A DNA stretch of 37,413 nucleotides, taken from NCBI GenBank assembly GCA_022784505.1, contig JALFUQ010000076.1, forward strand, positions 1-37,413. Direction: 5' to 3'. A program made the position numbers and the translations under genes. This document shows, one piece after another, positions 1-7,854 of this stretch (position 1 is the stretch's first letter; each line of letters opens with the position of its first letter). The stretch is from Bacillota bacterium. GTDB taxonomy: Bacteria; Bacillota; Clostridia; Oscillospirales; Oscillospiraceae. The notes below the pieces were generated by a model. The model saw only the letters and a program-made list of their open reading frames with translations, made no database searches and was not told the origin of the DNA.

Positions 1-174
1 TGCCTAGGCAGATATAATCATTTATGATTGCTTTCTAGCTCTCAAAGAAATTTTTATAGTCATTTCTGACTTTAAAGAACCCTTTTCTGGTGCTTATTTA
101 GCATAAGCTTTGTTCTTACATTATCTAATTTTCAAGGTACACTCTTGCTCACCGCTCACACGGTTAGCTTTTAT
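1..174 (-). other. rRNA operon leader (5' transcribed spacer), gene itself beyond left edge
   Basis: Read on the minus strand, this stretch begins just after two strong tandem promoters. It contains the block ACCTTGAAAATTAGATAATG, which resembles the boxA-like leader sequence found before 16S or 23S rRNA in Firmicutes. It carries no open reading frame of note and is AT-rich. The left end holds the palindrome TGCCTAGGCA (positions 1-10). Direct proximity to tandem promoters suggests that a 16S rRNA gene lies just left of position 1. That gene is not in the window, so this is an inference. Confidence 0.65.
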
Positions 175-203
175 ATAATAGCAAATTCATCACACTTTGT
201 CAA
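175..203 (-). promoter_or_regulatory. rRNA-type promoter P2 (minus strand)
   Basis: On the minus strand there is a perfect -35 TTGACA (198-203), a 17-base spacer and a -10 TATTAT (175-180). AT-rich sequence with A-tracts lies immediately upstream, as in UP elements. It is the downstream member of a tandem pair firing leftward into the rRNA leader. Confidence 0.8.
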
Positions 204-271
204 GAACTTTTTGCAAAACTTTTTAAGTTTTTTCGTTCGTTCTTTTACGCCGTTTTCCGAATTGCTTTGAT

Positions 272-300
272 AGAATAGCACCGCAAAAGCCAATTGTCAA
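272..300 (-). promoter_or_regulatory. rRNA-type promoter P1 (minus strand)
   Basis: On the minus strand there is a perfect -35 TTGACA (295-300), a 17-base spacer and a -10 TATTCT (272-277). The bases before both -35 boxes are similar (AAAAAGTT then GCAAAAA), so P1 and P2 look like diverged copies of one promoter unit about 97 bases apart. Confidence 0.75.
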
Positions 301-390
301 GCGATTTTTGCAACTTTTTCGTATCCTTTTTATAATCGTTTTGACGGCTCTAAATCTTGTGTTCAATCATCAAACCGAGCCCAAGATATG

Positions 391-419
391 AGCCGCCGAA
401 GACAGTGCTCCGGCGGCGG
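391..419 (-). other. GC-rich hairpin downstream of FAH gene
   Basis: An inverted repeat, GCCGCCG against CGGCGGC, lies just past the FAH stop codon on the minus strand. There is no T-run after it in either direction, so it is a weak terminator candidate at best or an mRNA 3'-end stabiliser. Confidence 0.35.
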
Positions 420-426
420 TCTATTT

Positions 427-1296
427 TCAGCCTATCGTGTTTTCAAGAACACCTATCCCATCTATCTCGCAGCGGACGACATCACCGCGCTTGAGGTATT
501 GCCTAACGGCGGGATCCATACCGAGAGCAACGCCGCTGGGTGTGCCGGTGGCAATTACGGTGCCGGCCTTGAGCGTCATTCCGGCAGACAGCTCCTCGAT
601 GATAAAGGGAATGTCGAAAATCATCATTCGGGTATTGCTGTTTTGGCGCAACTTACCGTTTACATAGCAGCGGATATCAAGCTCGGGCATTGCACCGAGC
701 TCCTCTGCCGACAGGATGCACGGGCCCATGGGTGTAAAGCCGTCAAGGCTTTTGCCGAAGTACCACTGCTTGTGGCGGGTTTGGAGATTGCGGGCGGAGA
801 CATCGTTGATTATGGTATAGCCGAAAATGTACTCGGCTGCGTCGGCAGCCTTGACATTTTTTGCGTCCTTACCGAGAACGACACCGAGCTCGACCTCGTA
901 ATCGAGGCTGTCGCAGATATCGAAGTGACCGTCGATGGTGTCGCCCGATGCAACGGCTTTGTTCAGGCGCTTTGCAAAATACACGGCATCGCCGCGCTGG
1001 ACATCGAAGACCGCGTCCGCTCGAGTGGCCTCCTCGGCGTGGTCGCGGTAGTTGAGGCCGAGGCAGATGATATCCTGTTTGGGCTCGGGGATAGGCGCAT
1101 CGAGCTTCACCGCGTCGAGTGATATTTCTTTTGCGCCGTTCGATACGACCGGCATGGCGCCGTTTAGCTCATCTATGAGTTCGTTCATGCTCTGTGCCTT
1201 GAGCCCCAGCTCTGATGCAGGGATAACGGCAGTCTCGGCAGCGTTGAGGACGCCTACGGCGGACTTGCCTTCTTTTTTATATGTAACGAACTTCAC
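427..1296 (-). CDS. Fumarylacetoacetate hydrolase (FAH) family protein
   Basis: A 289-residue protein of the FAH superfamily, which hydrolyses or decarboxylates acylpyruvate or oxo-diacid substrates with a divalent metal. Seen: CLGLNYRDHA, FAKRLNKAV, the metal-ligand pair in LDYEVELGVV, NDVSARNLQ, the KSLDGFTPMGP loop and the C-terminal IATGTPSGVALG. All belong to the conserved catalytic domain, which fills residues about 70-285. I chose the GTG at 1296 because a GGAGGT ribosome site lies eight bases upstream; the longer frame to 1338 runs back into the preceding gene. It begins one base after the stop of the zinc-ribbon gene, so the two are probably coupled. The substrate cannot be told from sequence; YcgM-type or oxaloacetate decarboxylase-like activities are all possible. 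Confidence 0.88.
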   Translation of the reverse strand: MKFVTYKKEGKSAVGVLNAAETAVIPASELGLKAQSMNELIDELNGAMPVVSNGAKEISLDAVKLDAPIPEPKQDIICLGLNYRDHAEEATRADAVFDVQRGDAVYFAKRLNKAVASGDTIDGHFDICDSLDYEVELGVVLGKDAKNVKAADAAEYIFGYTIINDVSARNLQTRHKQWYFGKSLDGFTPMGPCILSAEELGAMPELDIRCYVNGKLRQNSNTRMMIFDIPFIIEELSAGMTLKAGTVIATGTPSGVALGMDPAVRQYLKRGDVVRCEIDGIGVLENTIG

Positions 1297-1297
1297 T

Positions 1298-1780
1298 TTA
1301 GAATACCTCCAGCAGCTTTGAGAAGAGCTGGCCGACATAGGGTACGGGCTCCTTCTTGCCGAAATAAGCGTTGCGCGCGCCGAGGAATGCGAGCACGACG
1401 AGTATTGCAGTGTTTATCTTCTTGACGGGCTTTCCGACATAGGGCACGACGGCGACAACGCTGTTGAGCGCATGGAGTGCAAGCAGCATCGCCGACTGCT
1501 TGGCGTGGTATCTTATGAGCTCAGAGCCGCTGTTTTTGATGAGCGAATAGATAAACAGCGGGCCGATATAGCCGGTTGCGGCGAGGTCGCGCTCACGAAA
1601 CTCGTCGGGGATCTTGTCGTCGCCCGTCATCTGGGGGCCGGCCTTTTCAAAGGCGTCCTGCATATATTGAAAAATCGGATTATCAAAAATGCCGTCGCCG
1701 CCCTCGGGCTTCCAGCCGCAGCTGATGCACATTCTGCCACCGTCGGGGATGTAGGCCCCGCATTGAGGACACTTATTCAT
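1298..1780 (-). CDS. Zinc-ribbon membrane protein (DUF4870/Tic20-like tail)
   Basis: About 160 residues. An N-terminal zinc ribbon shows CPQC (residues 4-7) and CISC (about 17-20). A linker of about 45 residues follows, then a hydrophobic half with a segment reading RYHAKQSAMLLALHALN. This resembles the HAKQ motif of DUF4870/Tic20-like membrane proteins, followed by another membrane span before a KKEPVPYVGQL tail. The ATG at 1780 is preferred over the GTG at 1789, because that GTG is part of the AAGGTG ribosome site. It lies between sleB and the FAH gene, one base from the latter. The function is unknown; the architecture suggests a membrane protein with a cytoplasmic metal-binding knuckle. 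Confidence 0.75.
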   Translation of the reverse strand: MNKCPQCGAYIPDGGRMCISCGWKPEGGDGIFDNPIFQYMQDAFEKAGPQMTGDDKIPDEFRERDLAATGYIGPLFIYSLIKNSGSELIRYHAKQSAMLLALHALNSVVAVVPYVGKPVKKINTAILVVLAFLGARNAYFGKKEPVPYVGQLFSKLLEVF

Positions 1781-1799
1781 TCGTATCACCTTTCTATGT

Positions 1800-1822
1800 A
1801 CGGCGGCGAACCGCCGGAGTTT
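1800..1822. other. Short GC hairpin with four-base loop
   Basis: CGGCGG, a CGAA loop and CCGCCG (TTCG on the minus strand) sit in the 73-base gap between sleB and the zinc-ribbon gene. A T-rich stretch follows only on the plus strand, where no gene needs termination. On the minus strand it lies just upstream of the AAGGTG ribosome site and could attenuate or stabilise the transcript. Confidence 0.4.
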
Positions 1823-1853
1823 TTCTTTATTTTATTATCATTGCCATACCAAG

Positions 1854-2522
1854 TCAAGCGCAAAATCTGTGGCTGCCTATAACGAGCAGCAGCGGGCGTG
1901 ACCATATCCACTTGCTTGTTGCGGTAGCGGGGTTAAAGTAATATATCGCGCCGCCGGTGGGGTCGTAGCCGCTGAGTGCTTCACGAGCGGCTCGGTAGGC
2001 GCTGTCGGTGATGGGCTGGTCAAACTGGCCATCGTCAAGGCAGGAAAATGCACCGGACTGATAGATAACACCGGACAGGCTGTTCGGAAACGACGGGTGG
2101 TCTATCCTGTTCATGACGACCGCACCGACAGCGACCTGCCCGACATATGGCTCGCCACGGGCTTCGGCGGAGATCAGGCGTGCAAGAAGATAGACATCGC
2201 CGTCGCTTTGGGTCGAGCTTTGCCCTGCAAAGATGCCCATGGCGGCGAGGGTCTTGTCCCCTGCCTGACCGTCAACGGCAAGGCCGTTCTGCCGCTGAAA
2301 AAACTTGACGGCTTTTTCCGTTCGGCTGCCGTAAATGCCGTCGACGGTGTAATCATAATACCCCCAGCTTTTGAGGCGGGTCTGAATTTCCGTCACGGTC
2401 GCGCCGGTAGAGCCGCGCTTATAAAGCGCCGCATCAGCCGACTGCGCGAGGGCAATAATAAGTATATTAACGGCAAATATTAATGCTATGGCAAGGATAA
2501 TCTTTTTTCGCTTTACGCTCAT
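1854..2522 (-). CDS. sleB: Spore cortex-lytic enzyme SleB-like cell wall hydrolase
   Basis: A 222-residue exported hydrolase. An N-terminal hydrophobic signal segment (residues about 8-26, ending near AQSADAA) is followed by a peptidoglycan-binding repeat (YKRGSTGATVTEIQTRLKSW ... FFQRQNGLAVDG, about 28-90). The C-terminal hydrolase_2 domain shows LLARLISAEARGEPYVGQVA, VVMNRI, the GAFS segment and the terminal WSRPLLLVIGSHRFC typical of SleB/CwlJ. In spore formers this family degrades cortex peptidoglycan during germination. The ATG at 2522 has an AAAAGGAG ribosome site; a longer reading to 2723 would cross the rnf terminator. It stands alone, with no ypeB partner downstream as in Bacillus, so a vegetative role remains possible. 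Confidence 0.85.
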   Translation of the reverse strand: MSVKRKKIILAIALIFAVNILIIALAQSADAALYKRGSTGATVTEIQTRLKSWGYYDYTVDGIYGSRTEKAVKFFQRQNGLAVDGQAGDKTLAAMGIFAGQSSTQSDGDVYLLARLISAEARGEPYVGQVAVGAVVMNRIDHPSFPNSLSGVIYQSGAFSCLDDGQFDQPITDSAYRAAREALSGYDPTGGAIYYFNPATATSKWIWSRPLLLVIGSHRFCA

Positions 2523-2573
2523 TTGCACCACTCCTTTTGAGTAGTTTTGCGCAAAGAAAAATTCTGTATGCAA

Positions 2574-2616
2574 AGAAAAAAATACCTGAGCGGTTTCCCG
2601 TTCAGGTATTTTTGAA
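2574..2616 (-). terminator. Rho-independent terminator of the rnf operon
   Basis: A stem AATACCTGA-G/A-CGG with a short TTTC/GAAA loop and one G-U pair is followed on the minus strand by a run of seven Ts. It starts about a dozen bases past the rnfB stop. Confidence 0.85.
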
Positions 2617-2625
2617 AATTTGCTG

Positions 2626-3420
2626 TCAGTTCTGAACCTTGATGATGTGTCTCGGGCAGATATCAGAGCAATGTCCGCACTGCACGCACTTGGTGACATC
2701 GATCTTGGCCAGATTGTCAACAACGACGATCGCGTCTGCGGGGCACTCGCGCTGGCATTTCATGCAGCCGATGCAGCCAGCATCACAGATCTTGTTGACA
2801 GCTGCGCCCTTATCATGGCTGGAGCATGCGACTTCGACATGCTGGTCATAGGGAACGAGTCTGACTATATTCTTGGGGCAGGCTTCGACGCAAGCGCCGC
2901 AGCCGACACACTGCTCACGGTCGACCTTTGCAACACCGTCAACGATGTGCATTGCGCCGAACTGGCAAGCGTCAGCACAGTTGCCGAGGCCGATGCAGGC
3001 GAAGCGGCAGTCCATGTTGCTCTTGCCGCCGAACAGCATTGCTGCCTGGCAGTTTTTCGGGCCGGAGTAATTAAAGCGCTTGAGCGCATGTCCTTCCGTG
3101 CCGGAGCAGGGAACAAAAGCGACCTGGCGAACAGCCTCGCCGGCGGAAACGCCCATGATCTCCGCGATCTTTTCGGCAGCGGCAGGGCCTGCGGCAACAC
3201 ACTTGTTAACGGGAGCTTTGCCCTTTGCGACTGCGGCAGCATAACCGTCACAGCCGGGGAAGCCGCAGCCGCCGCAGTTTGCACCGGCAAGGCACTCACG
3301 CACAGCAGCCTGCTTGGGGTCAACTTCGACTGCGAAGATCTTAGATGCGACAGCGAGGATGGCGCCGAAAACTGCGCCGAGAACGCCGAGAACGATTACA
3401 GCATAAAGTACTAATTCCAT
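2626..3420 (-). CDS. rnfB: Rnf complex subunit B, polyferredoxin
   Basis: A 264-residue iron-sulfur subunit of the Rnf complex, which couples electron flow from ferredoxin to NAD+ with ion export across the membrane. One N-terminal membrane span (residues 4-27) is followed by the Fe-S domain CLAGANCGGCGFPGC (about 43-58). Further ferredoxin-type clusters show CIGLGNCADAC, CVGCGACVEACP, CIGCMKCQREC and CVQCGHCSDICP. RnfB passes electrons from ferredoxin into the membrane subunits. It is the last gene of rnfCDGEAB, after a 16-base gap from rnfA, and is followed by a strong terminator. All expected cysteine blocks seem intact. Confidence 0.95.
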   Translation of the reverse strand: MELVLYAVIVLGVLGAVFGAILAVASKIFAVEVDPKQAAVRECLAGANCGGCGFPGCDGYAAAVAKGKAPVNKCVAAGPAAAEKIAEIMGVSAGEAVRQVAFVPCSGTEGHALKRFNYSGPKNCQAAMLFGGKSNMDCRFACIGLGNCADACQFGAMHIVDGVAKVDREQCVGCGACVEACPKNIVRLVPYDQHVEVACSSHDKGAAVNKICDAGCIGCMKCQRECPADAIVVVDNLAKIDVTKCVQCGHCSDICPRHIIKVQN

Positions 3421-3436
3421 TTCATCGTCCTCCTAA

Positions 3437-4021
3437 TCAAAAGATCTTCATGCCGCTGAAGCCCATGAAAGCCAAAGCGAGCAGCGAAGCGGTAACGAGG
3501 CAAATGGGGAACCCCTCAAAGCTCTTGGGGTACTCTGCAAACTCAACACGCTCACGAACGGACGCAAACAGCACGATAGCAAGCAGGAAGCCGAGGCCGC
3601 CGGTGATACCGTAAACAGTAGACTCGAGGAAGTTGTAGTTATTCTGAACATTCAGAAGGACAACGCCGAGAACTGCGCAATTGGTGGTGATGAGGGGCAG
3701 GTAAATACCCAGTGCCGAGTACAGGGAAGGGATTGCCTTCTTGAGGAACATCTCGACGAACTGAACCAGAGCAGCGATGACCAGAATGAAGGTCAGGGTC
3801 TGGAGGAAACCGAGGTTGAGTGCCTGAAGGACATAGGTGTCGACCACCCAGCAGATGGCGGACGCAAGACCCATAACAAAGGTGACGGCAAGACCCATAC
3901 CGACAGCGGTATCGACCTTACTCGAGCAGCCGAGGAACGGGCAGCAGCCGAGGAACTGGGAAAAGATAAAGTTGTTTATCAGGATCGCACCGAGGGATAT
4001 CGAAAGAATACTTGTAAGCAT
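3437..4021 (-). CDS. rnfA: Rnf complex subunit A, membrane protein
   Basis: A 194-residue, six-span membrane protein, the normal length for RnfA. It opens with the conserved NNFIFSQFLGCCPFLGCS segment. The second half carries PLITTNCAVLG, the inverted-topology counterpart of the matching stretch in RnfE. RnfA and RnfE form a pseudo-symmetric pair that binds a membrane-embedded [2Fe-2S] cluster through cysteines in these two motifs. The start codon overlaps the rnfE stop by one base, so the two are translationally coupled. Confidence 0.95.
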   Translation of the reverse strand: MLTSILSISLGAILINNFIFSQFLGCCPFLGCSSKVDTAVGMGLAVTFVMGLASAICWVVDTYVLQALNLGFLQTLTFILVIAALVQFVEMFLKKAIPSLYSALGIYLPLITTNCAVLGVVLLNVQNNYNFLESTVYGITGGLGFLLAIVLFASVRERVEFAEYPKSFEGFPICLVTASLLALAFMGFSGMKIF

Positions 4022-4683
4022 TACTTATTACCCTCCTTTTCTTTCTTCTCAGCAGACTTGCGCAGTGCAAACTGCATTGCGGCGATCAGGCAGCCGAGAG
4101 TGAGGAAGCCGCCGAAGGGCATGGTGAGTACCTTAGCGCCGAGGTCAGCGGAGAATATCTGCAGGCCGTCGCCGGTGCCGATGACACCGTTAACAGTGTT
4201 GATAAGGCCCTTGCCGAACGAGCCGGAGCCGAGGAACTCACGAATGATGCACATGATGGTCAGGACGATGGTATAGCCAAGGCCCTGGAAAATACCGTCG
4301 AGTGCGGATGCGCCGATGGTGTTCTTTGCTGCGAACGCTTCGGCACGGCCAATGATGATGCAGTTAACAACGATCAGGGGGATGAAAACACCGAGAGACT
4401 CGCTCAGTGCGGGTATGTAAGCCTGCAGCAGAAGGTCAACGATGGTAACAAAGCCTGCGATGATAACTACGAAAACTGCGATACGGATATCGTTGGGGAT
4501 AACCTTACGCATTGCGGAGATAACTACATTGCAGCATGTGAGGATGATGAGAACGGACACGCCCATACCGATGCCGTTGAAGAGCATGGTGGTGATAGCC
4601 ATTGTCGAGCACATGCCCAGAAGCTGTACCAGAACGGGGTTATTGGTAATAAGGCCGTCCTTGAATTGTTTCTTGATATTCAT
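4021..4683 (-). CDS. rnfE: Rnf complex subunit E, membrane protein
   Basis: A 220-residue membrane protein, paralogous to RnfA. Visible marks are NNPVLVQLLGMCSTMA near the N terminus, IPLIVVNCIIIGRAEAFA in the middle and PFGGFLTLGCLIA near the end. The cytoplasmic tail is lysine/glutamate rich. It sits 12 bases after rnfG and overlaps rnfA by one base. Its role is electron transfer across the membrane together with RnfA. Confidence 0.95.
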   Translation of the reverse strand: MNIKKQFKDGLITNNPVLVQLLGMCSTMAITTMLFNGIGMGVSVLIILTCCNVVISAMRKVIPNDIRIAVFVVIIAGFVTIVDLLLQAYIPALSESLGVFIPLIVVNCIIIGRAEAFAAKNTIGASALDGIFQGLGYTIVLTIMCIIREFLGSGSFGKGLINTVNGVIGTGDGLQIFSADLGAKVLTMPFGGFLTLGCLIAAMQFALRKSAEKKEKEGNK

Positions 4684-4695
4684 GTTCTGACCTCC

Positions 4696-5220
4696 TTAAC
4701 CCAGCGTTCCAACGGCTGCGATAGCCGCCCGAACGGCGGAGCAGACAGCCTTGGAGGTGATAGTTGCACCGGTGATAGCCTCAACAGAGCCGCCGTCCTT
4801 GGTGACCTTGGCGGTATCGGCAGTCAGGCCGGGGAACTGATCCTTGAAGAAATCATCATTTGCCTTGGAGCCGAGGCCGGAGGTCTCGGAGCTGGAAATG
4901 ATGGAGATGCCGTTGCATGTAAGGTCGGAATTTACGCCGACAGCGACGGTGATCATGCCCTGGGAGCCGGACACCTCAGCTTCGACGATCCAGTTGCCGT
5001 CGTTGGTCTTGTAGACCTTCTTGACTGCGGACTGGTCGCCTTCGTATTTGACCTCGTCGTAGGACTCAAACTTCATGACCGCACTGTAAGCCTCTGCGGT
5101 CTTCTGTGCCGCGAGCTCTGCGATACGGTCCTTGGTCACATAGTCGGTCAGGCCGAGAACACCTGCGACTATTGCAGAAACGAGGAACAGGATGAGCGAA
5201 AGCTTTACTACTTTATTCAT
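4696..5220 (-). CDS. rnfG: Rnf complex subunit G, covalent-FMN protein
   Basis: A 174-residue protein with one N-terminal membrane span (about 5-25) and an FMN-binding domain outside. The covalent flavin attachment motif is visible near residues 149-156 as ITGATITS, where the last conserved threonine normally carries FMN through a phosphoester bond. The ETSGLGSKAND segment ahead of it is also typical. The start overlaps the rnfD stop by four bases (ATGA). Confidence 0.95.
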   Translation of the reverse strand: MNKVVKLSLILFLVSAIVAGVLGLTDYVTKDRIAELAAQKTAEAYSAVMKFESYDEVKYEGDQSAVKKVYKTNDGNWIVEAEVSGSQGMITVAVGVNSDLTCNGISIISSSETSGLGSKANDDFFKDQFPGLTADTAKVTKDGGSVEAITGATITSKAVCSAVRAAIAAVGTLG

Positions 5221-6230
5221 GCCTTTGCCTCCTTTGCTGCCTTCTTGGCTGCCTTGAGATCTTCCTTGGTCACGCCGAACTGGCGGCCGCGGGTACCCTT
5301 ATCGATAGCCCATGCGCACAGGTTCATGATGAGGATGGCGAAGGAAACGCCCTCGGGGAAGCCGCCGAAGTAACGGATCAGAACGGTCAGAGCGCCGCAG
5401 CCGAAGCCGTACAGCAGCTGGCCGTTGAGAGTTACGGGGCTGGAGGAGTAATCGGTCGCCATGAAGATAGCTCCGAGGAACAGGCCGCCGGAGAGCAGGT
5501 TGTAGAGCATCCAATCAACATTGGAGTAGCCGTTTCTCGGGAAAATGACGGTCAGGATGGCGACGGTGCCGATGAAGGCAACGGGGATGCGCCAGTTGAT
5601 GACCTTGCGGATAAGCAGGTAAACGCCGCCGACAAGCAGAGCCAGAGTGCTGATCTCGCCGATGGAGCCGGGCATTATGCCGAGGAACATGTTGCCGAAA
5701 TCAAAATACTCGGGCATTGCGGAGCCTTCCTTGAGGATGCTCAGCGGAGTTGCCATGGTCTCGGCATCGATGCCGTTTATGAAGTTAGGCACTGCCCACT
5801 TGGTCATAACGGAGGTCCATGAGAAGAACATGAACGCACGGCCTGCAAGTGCAGGGTTGACGAAGTTCTTGCCGATGCCGCCGTAAAGCTGCTTGACAAT
5901 GACTATTGCGAAGAAGGTGCCGACAACGGGCATCCACAGCGGAGTACCTACGGGCAGGCACAGAACCAGCAGGATGCCGGTGACGCATGCCGAAAGGTCG
6001 CCGAGGGAGTTCGGCTTCTTCATGAGCTTGCGGTAGCCCCACTCCCAGAAGCAGGCGGAGGCTACGGAGATGACGAGCAGAGCCAGAGCTCTTGCACCGA
6101 ACATCAGAACGCCGACGACCATTGCGGGAACGAGTGCAATGATGACATCGAGCATAATGCGGGATGTGTCGGTATTCGTCCTTACCTGAGGCTGGTAGGA
6201 GGCGTCAAAGGTATATTCTTTTGCTTTCAT
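5217..6230 (-). CDS. rnfD: Rnf complex subunit D, FMN-bearing membrane protein
   Basis: A 337-residue, multi-span membrane protein of the RnfD/NqrB family. The segment MATDYSSSPVTLNGQ (about 258-272) corresponds to the flavin attachment motif, with the threonine as the expected FMN anchor. The central GGIGKNFVNPALAGRAF is a family hallmark. This subunit is thought to form part of the ion path. It overlaps both neighbours by four bases. The C terminus is alanine/lysine rich (KAAKKAAKEAKA). Confidence 0.95.
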   Translation of the reverse strand: MKAKEYTFDASYQPQVRTNTDTSRIMLDVIIALVPAMVVGVLMFGARALALLVISVASACFWEWGYRKLMKKPNSLGDLSACVTGILLVLCLPVGTPLWMPVVGTFFAIVIVKQLYGGIGKNFVNPALAGRAFMFFSWTSVMTKWAVPNFINGIDAETMATPLSILKEGSAMPEYFDFGNMFLGIMPGSIGEISTLALLVGGVYLLIRKVINWRIPVAFIGTVAILTVIFPRNGYSNVDWMLYNLLSGGLFLGAIFMATDYSSSPVTLNGQLLYGFGCGALTVLIRYFGGFPEGVSFAILIMNLCAWAIDKGTRGRQFGVTKEDLKAAKKAAKEAKA

Positions 6231-7579
6231 TTATTCTCCGCCTCCTTTGCTGCCGCTTCTGCACGAGCCTTCTCGTCCGCAGCCTTCTTGGCAAACAGAA
6301 GCTTTGCGGTCTTGAAGGAGTGAGTAAGGGGCATTCTGCCGGGGCAGTTGTAGGAACAGCTGCCGCACTCGAAACAATCAAGAATGTGGTACTTCTTCAT
6401 ATTCTCGAAGTCGCCCTTCTTGAAGTACATGTACATGTAGACAGGCTCAAGTCCCATCGGGCACACGGTAATGCACTTACCGCAGCGGATGCAGGTGGGA
6501 TTCTCAACCGTCTTGTCCTCTTCCTCGGTGAAGAACAGGATGCCTGCGGTACCCTTGATGTTGACCGCATCGAGGCTGGTTGCGATAAGGCCCATCATAG
6601 GTCCGCCGAGAACGATCTTCTTGGGGGTCTTGATGAAGCCGCCGCAGTGCTCTGCGATGTAGCTGAAGGGAGTACCGATACGGCACTGGAGATTGTGGGG
6701 CTTATCCACCGCCGAGCCGCCTACGGTGAGTATACGCTCAATGCAGGGGATGCCGAGGTAGCATGCCTGATAGATAGCATAGGCAGTCTGAGTGCTGATG
6801 ACATTGCAGCCTACGCCTGCGGGCAGCCCGCCGGGCTTGACCTCACGGTTGGTAATTGCCTTGATCTGCATTTTCTCAGCACCCTGGGGGTACTTGACCT
6901 CTTCGGGCACGATCTCAACACCGTACTGAGCAGGGTTCTTGGAGTTGAGAAGCTCGATGGCGTCCATCTTGTTCTTCTCAATGCCGTAGTAAGCCTTGTC
7001 CAGACCGCTTGCGATGCGTGCAAGCTCTATACCCTTGAGCAGCTCCTCCGGATGAAGCTTCATCGTCCAGTGGTCGCCGTTGAGGTAGGGCTCACACTCT
7101 GCACCGTTGATGATGAGAGTATCGACCTTTCCCAGACCGCCGCGGATCTTGAATGCGGTCGGGAACATTGCACCGCCCATGCCGACGATACCGGCCTCAC
7201 GCAGTCGTGCGAGGATGGCTTCGGGGTCCTTGAGCTGCTCCTCGGTCAGAGGAGCCATATCGGTGCAGGGGGTATCCTGGTAGTCGTTCTCAATGACGAC
7301 TGCCATGATCATATCGCCCAAAGGATGGGGTCTGGGCTCGATTTTCACGACCTTGCCAGATACGGGAGAATGAATAGGAGCAGAAACAGGGGCAGGGTTA
7401 TCGCCGATCTTCTGACCCATAGTTACATAATCACCGACCGCGACCAGCGGCTGGCAGGGTGCGCCGATGTGCTGTGCCATCGGAACAATGACCTGAGGCG
7501 GCGGGGTTACGACGACTACCGGTTCTTCCGGAGCCTTCATATAATTGGGATGTACGCCGCCACGAAACTTATAGGGCAT
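6227..7579 (-). CDS. rnfC: Rnf complex subunit C, NADH-binding subunit
   Basis: A 450-residue peripheral subunit, the site of NAD+ reduction. It has an N-terminal barrel-sandwich region, then the flavin/NADH-binding stretch GIVGMGGAMFPTAFK and NGAECEPYLNGDH. An SLBB-like region follows, then two [4Fe-4S] motifs, CIRCGKCITVCPMG and CFECGSCSYNCPGR. The tail is alanine/lysine rich. I place the start at the ATG at 7579, because the AGAGGTG ribosome site is eight to nine bases from it; the ATG at 7585 and GTG at 7588 are too close. It is the first gene of the operon and overlaps rnfD by four bases. Confidence 0.93.
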   Translation of the reverse strand: MPYKFRGGVHPNYMKAPEEPVVVVTPPPQVIVPMAQHIGAPCQPLVAVGDYVTMGQKIGDNPAPVSAPIHSPVSGKVVKIEPRPHPLGDMIMAVVIENDYQDTPCTDMAPLTEEQLKDPEAILARLREAGIVGMGGAMFPTAFKIRGGLGKVDTLIINGAECEPYLNGDHWTMKLHPEELLKGIELARIASGLDKAYYGIEKNKMDAIELLNSKNPAQYGVEIVPEEVKYPQGAEKMQIKAITNREVKPGGLPAGVGCNVISTQTAYAIYQACYLGIPCIERILTVGGSAVDKPHNLQCRIGTPFSYIAEHCGGFIKTPKKIVLGGPMMGLIATSLDAVNIKGTAGILFFTEEEDKTVENPTCIRCGKCITVCPMGLEPVYMYMYFKKGDFENMKKYHILDCFECGSCSYNCPGRMPLTHSFKTAKLLFAKKAADEKARAEAAAKEAENK

Positions 7580-7611
7580 TTGCATCACCTCTCTATTTTA
7601 TGACAAAGTTA

Positions 7612-7640
7612 AATATAACATAAACTATGTTTGGTGTCTA
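7612..7640 (-). promoter_or_regulatory. Candidate promoter of the rnf operon
   Basis: On the minus strand, -35 TAGACA (7635-7640), 17 bases, then -10 TATATT (7612-7617). Each box has one mismatch to consensus. It lies 33 bases before the rnfC start. Confidence 0.55.
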
Positions 7641-7787
7641 CATTCAATGACTCGATTTTTATCAATTTTTCGTTCATTTTGGCATGAAAACCTGACAAAT
7701 GATTAACGATTGTGTGCAAATCAACGCAAAATCCGCCACTTTGTTCATCTTTTGTCAAAACATAAAGCATTTGCCGCGTTCGCAAAA

Positions 7788-7816
7788 TTGGGGCTTATCA
7801 AAAGGGAAAGTATATT
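7788..7816 (+). promoter_or_regulatory. Candidate promoter of the GH2 gene
   Basis: -35 TTGGGG (7788-7793), 17 bases, -10 TATATT (7811-7816). A second overlapping TATAAT lies at 7818-7823. The -35 is poor, which would suit a regulated carbohydrate gene. Confidence 0.45.
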
Positions 7817-7854
7817 GTATAATCATATTATATTTATTGTATGGAGGACGCAGT

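Noticed and set aside
388..1122. Plus-strand open frame of 244 codons over the FAH gene
   Set aside because: Antisense shadow of the FAH gene, which has clear motifs, a ribosome site and operon context.
1800..1835. Plus-strand hairpin followed by T-rich sequence as a terminator
   Set aside because: No plus-strand gene ends there; the T-run is interrupted. I kept it only as a hairpin of unknown role.
2542..2571. Possible sporulation sigma-G type promoter (GCATA, 18 bases, AAAACTA) before sleB
   Set aside because: The implied transcript start would fall inside the AAAAGGAG ribosome site, leaving no room for it, and the -10 matches only in part.
6164..7603. Long plus-strand open frame of 479 codons opposite rnfC
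   Set aside because: It is antisense to rnfC, whose motifs are certain, has unusual composition and resembles no family; it arises from codon bias.
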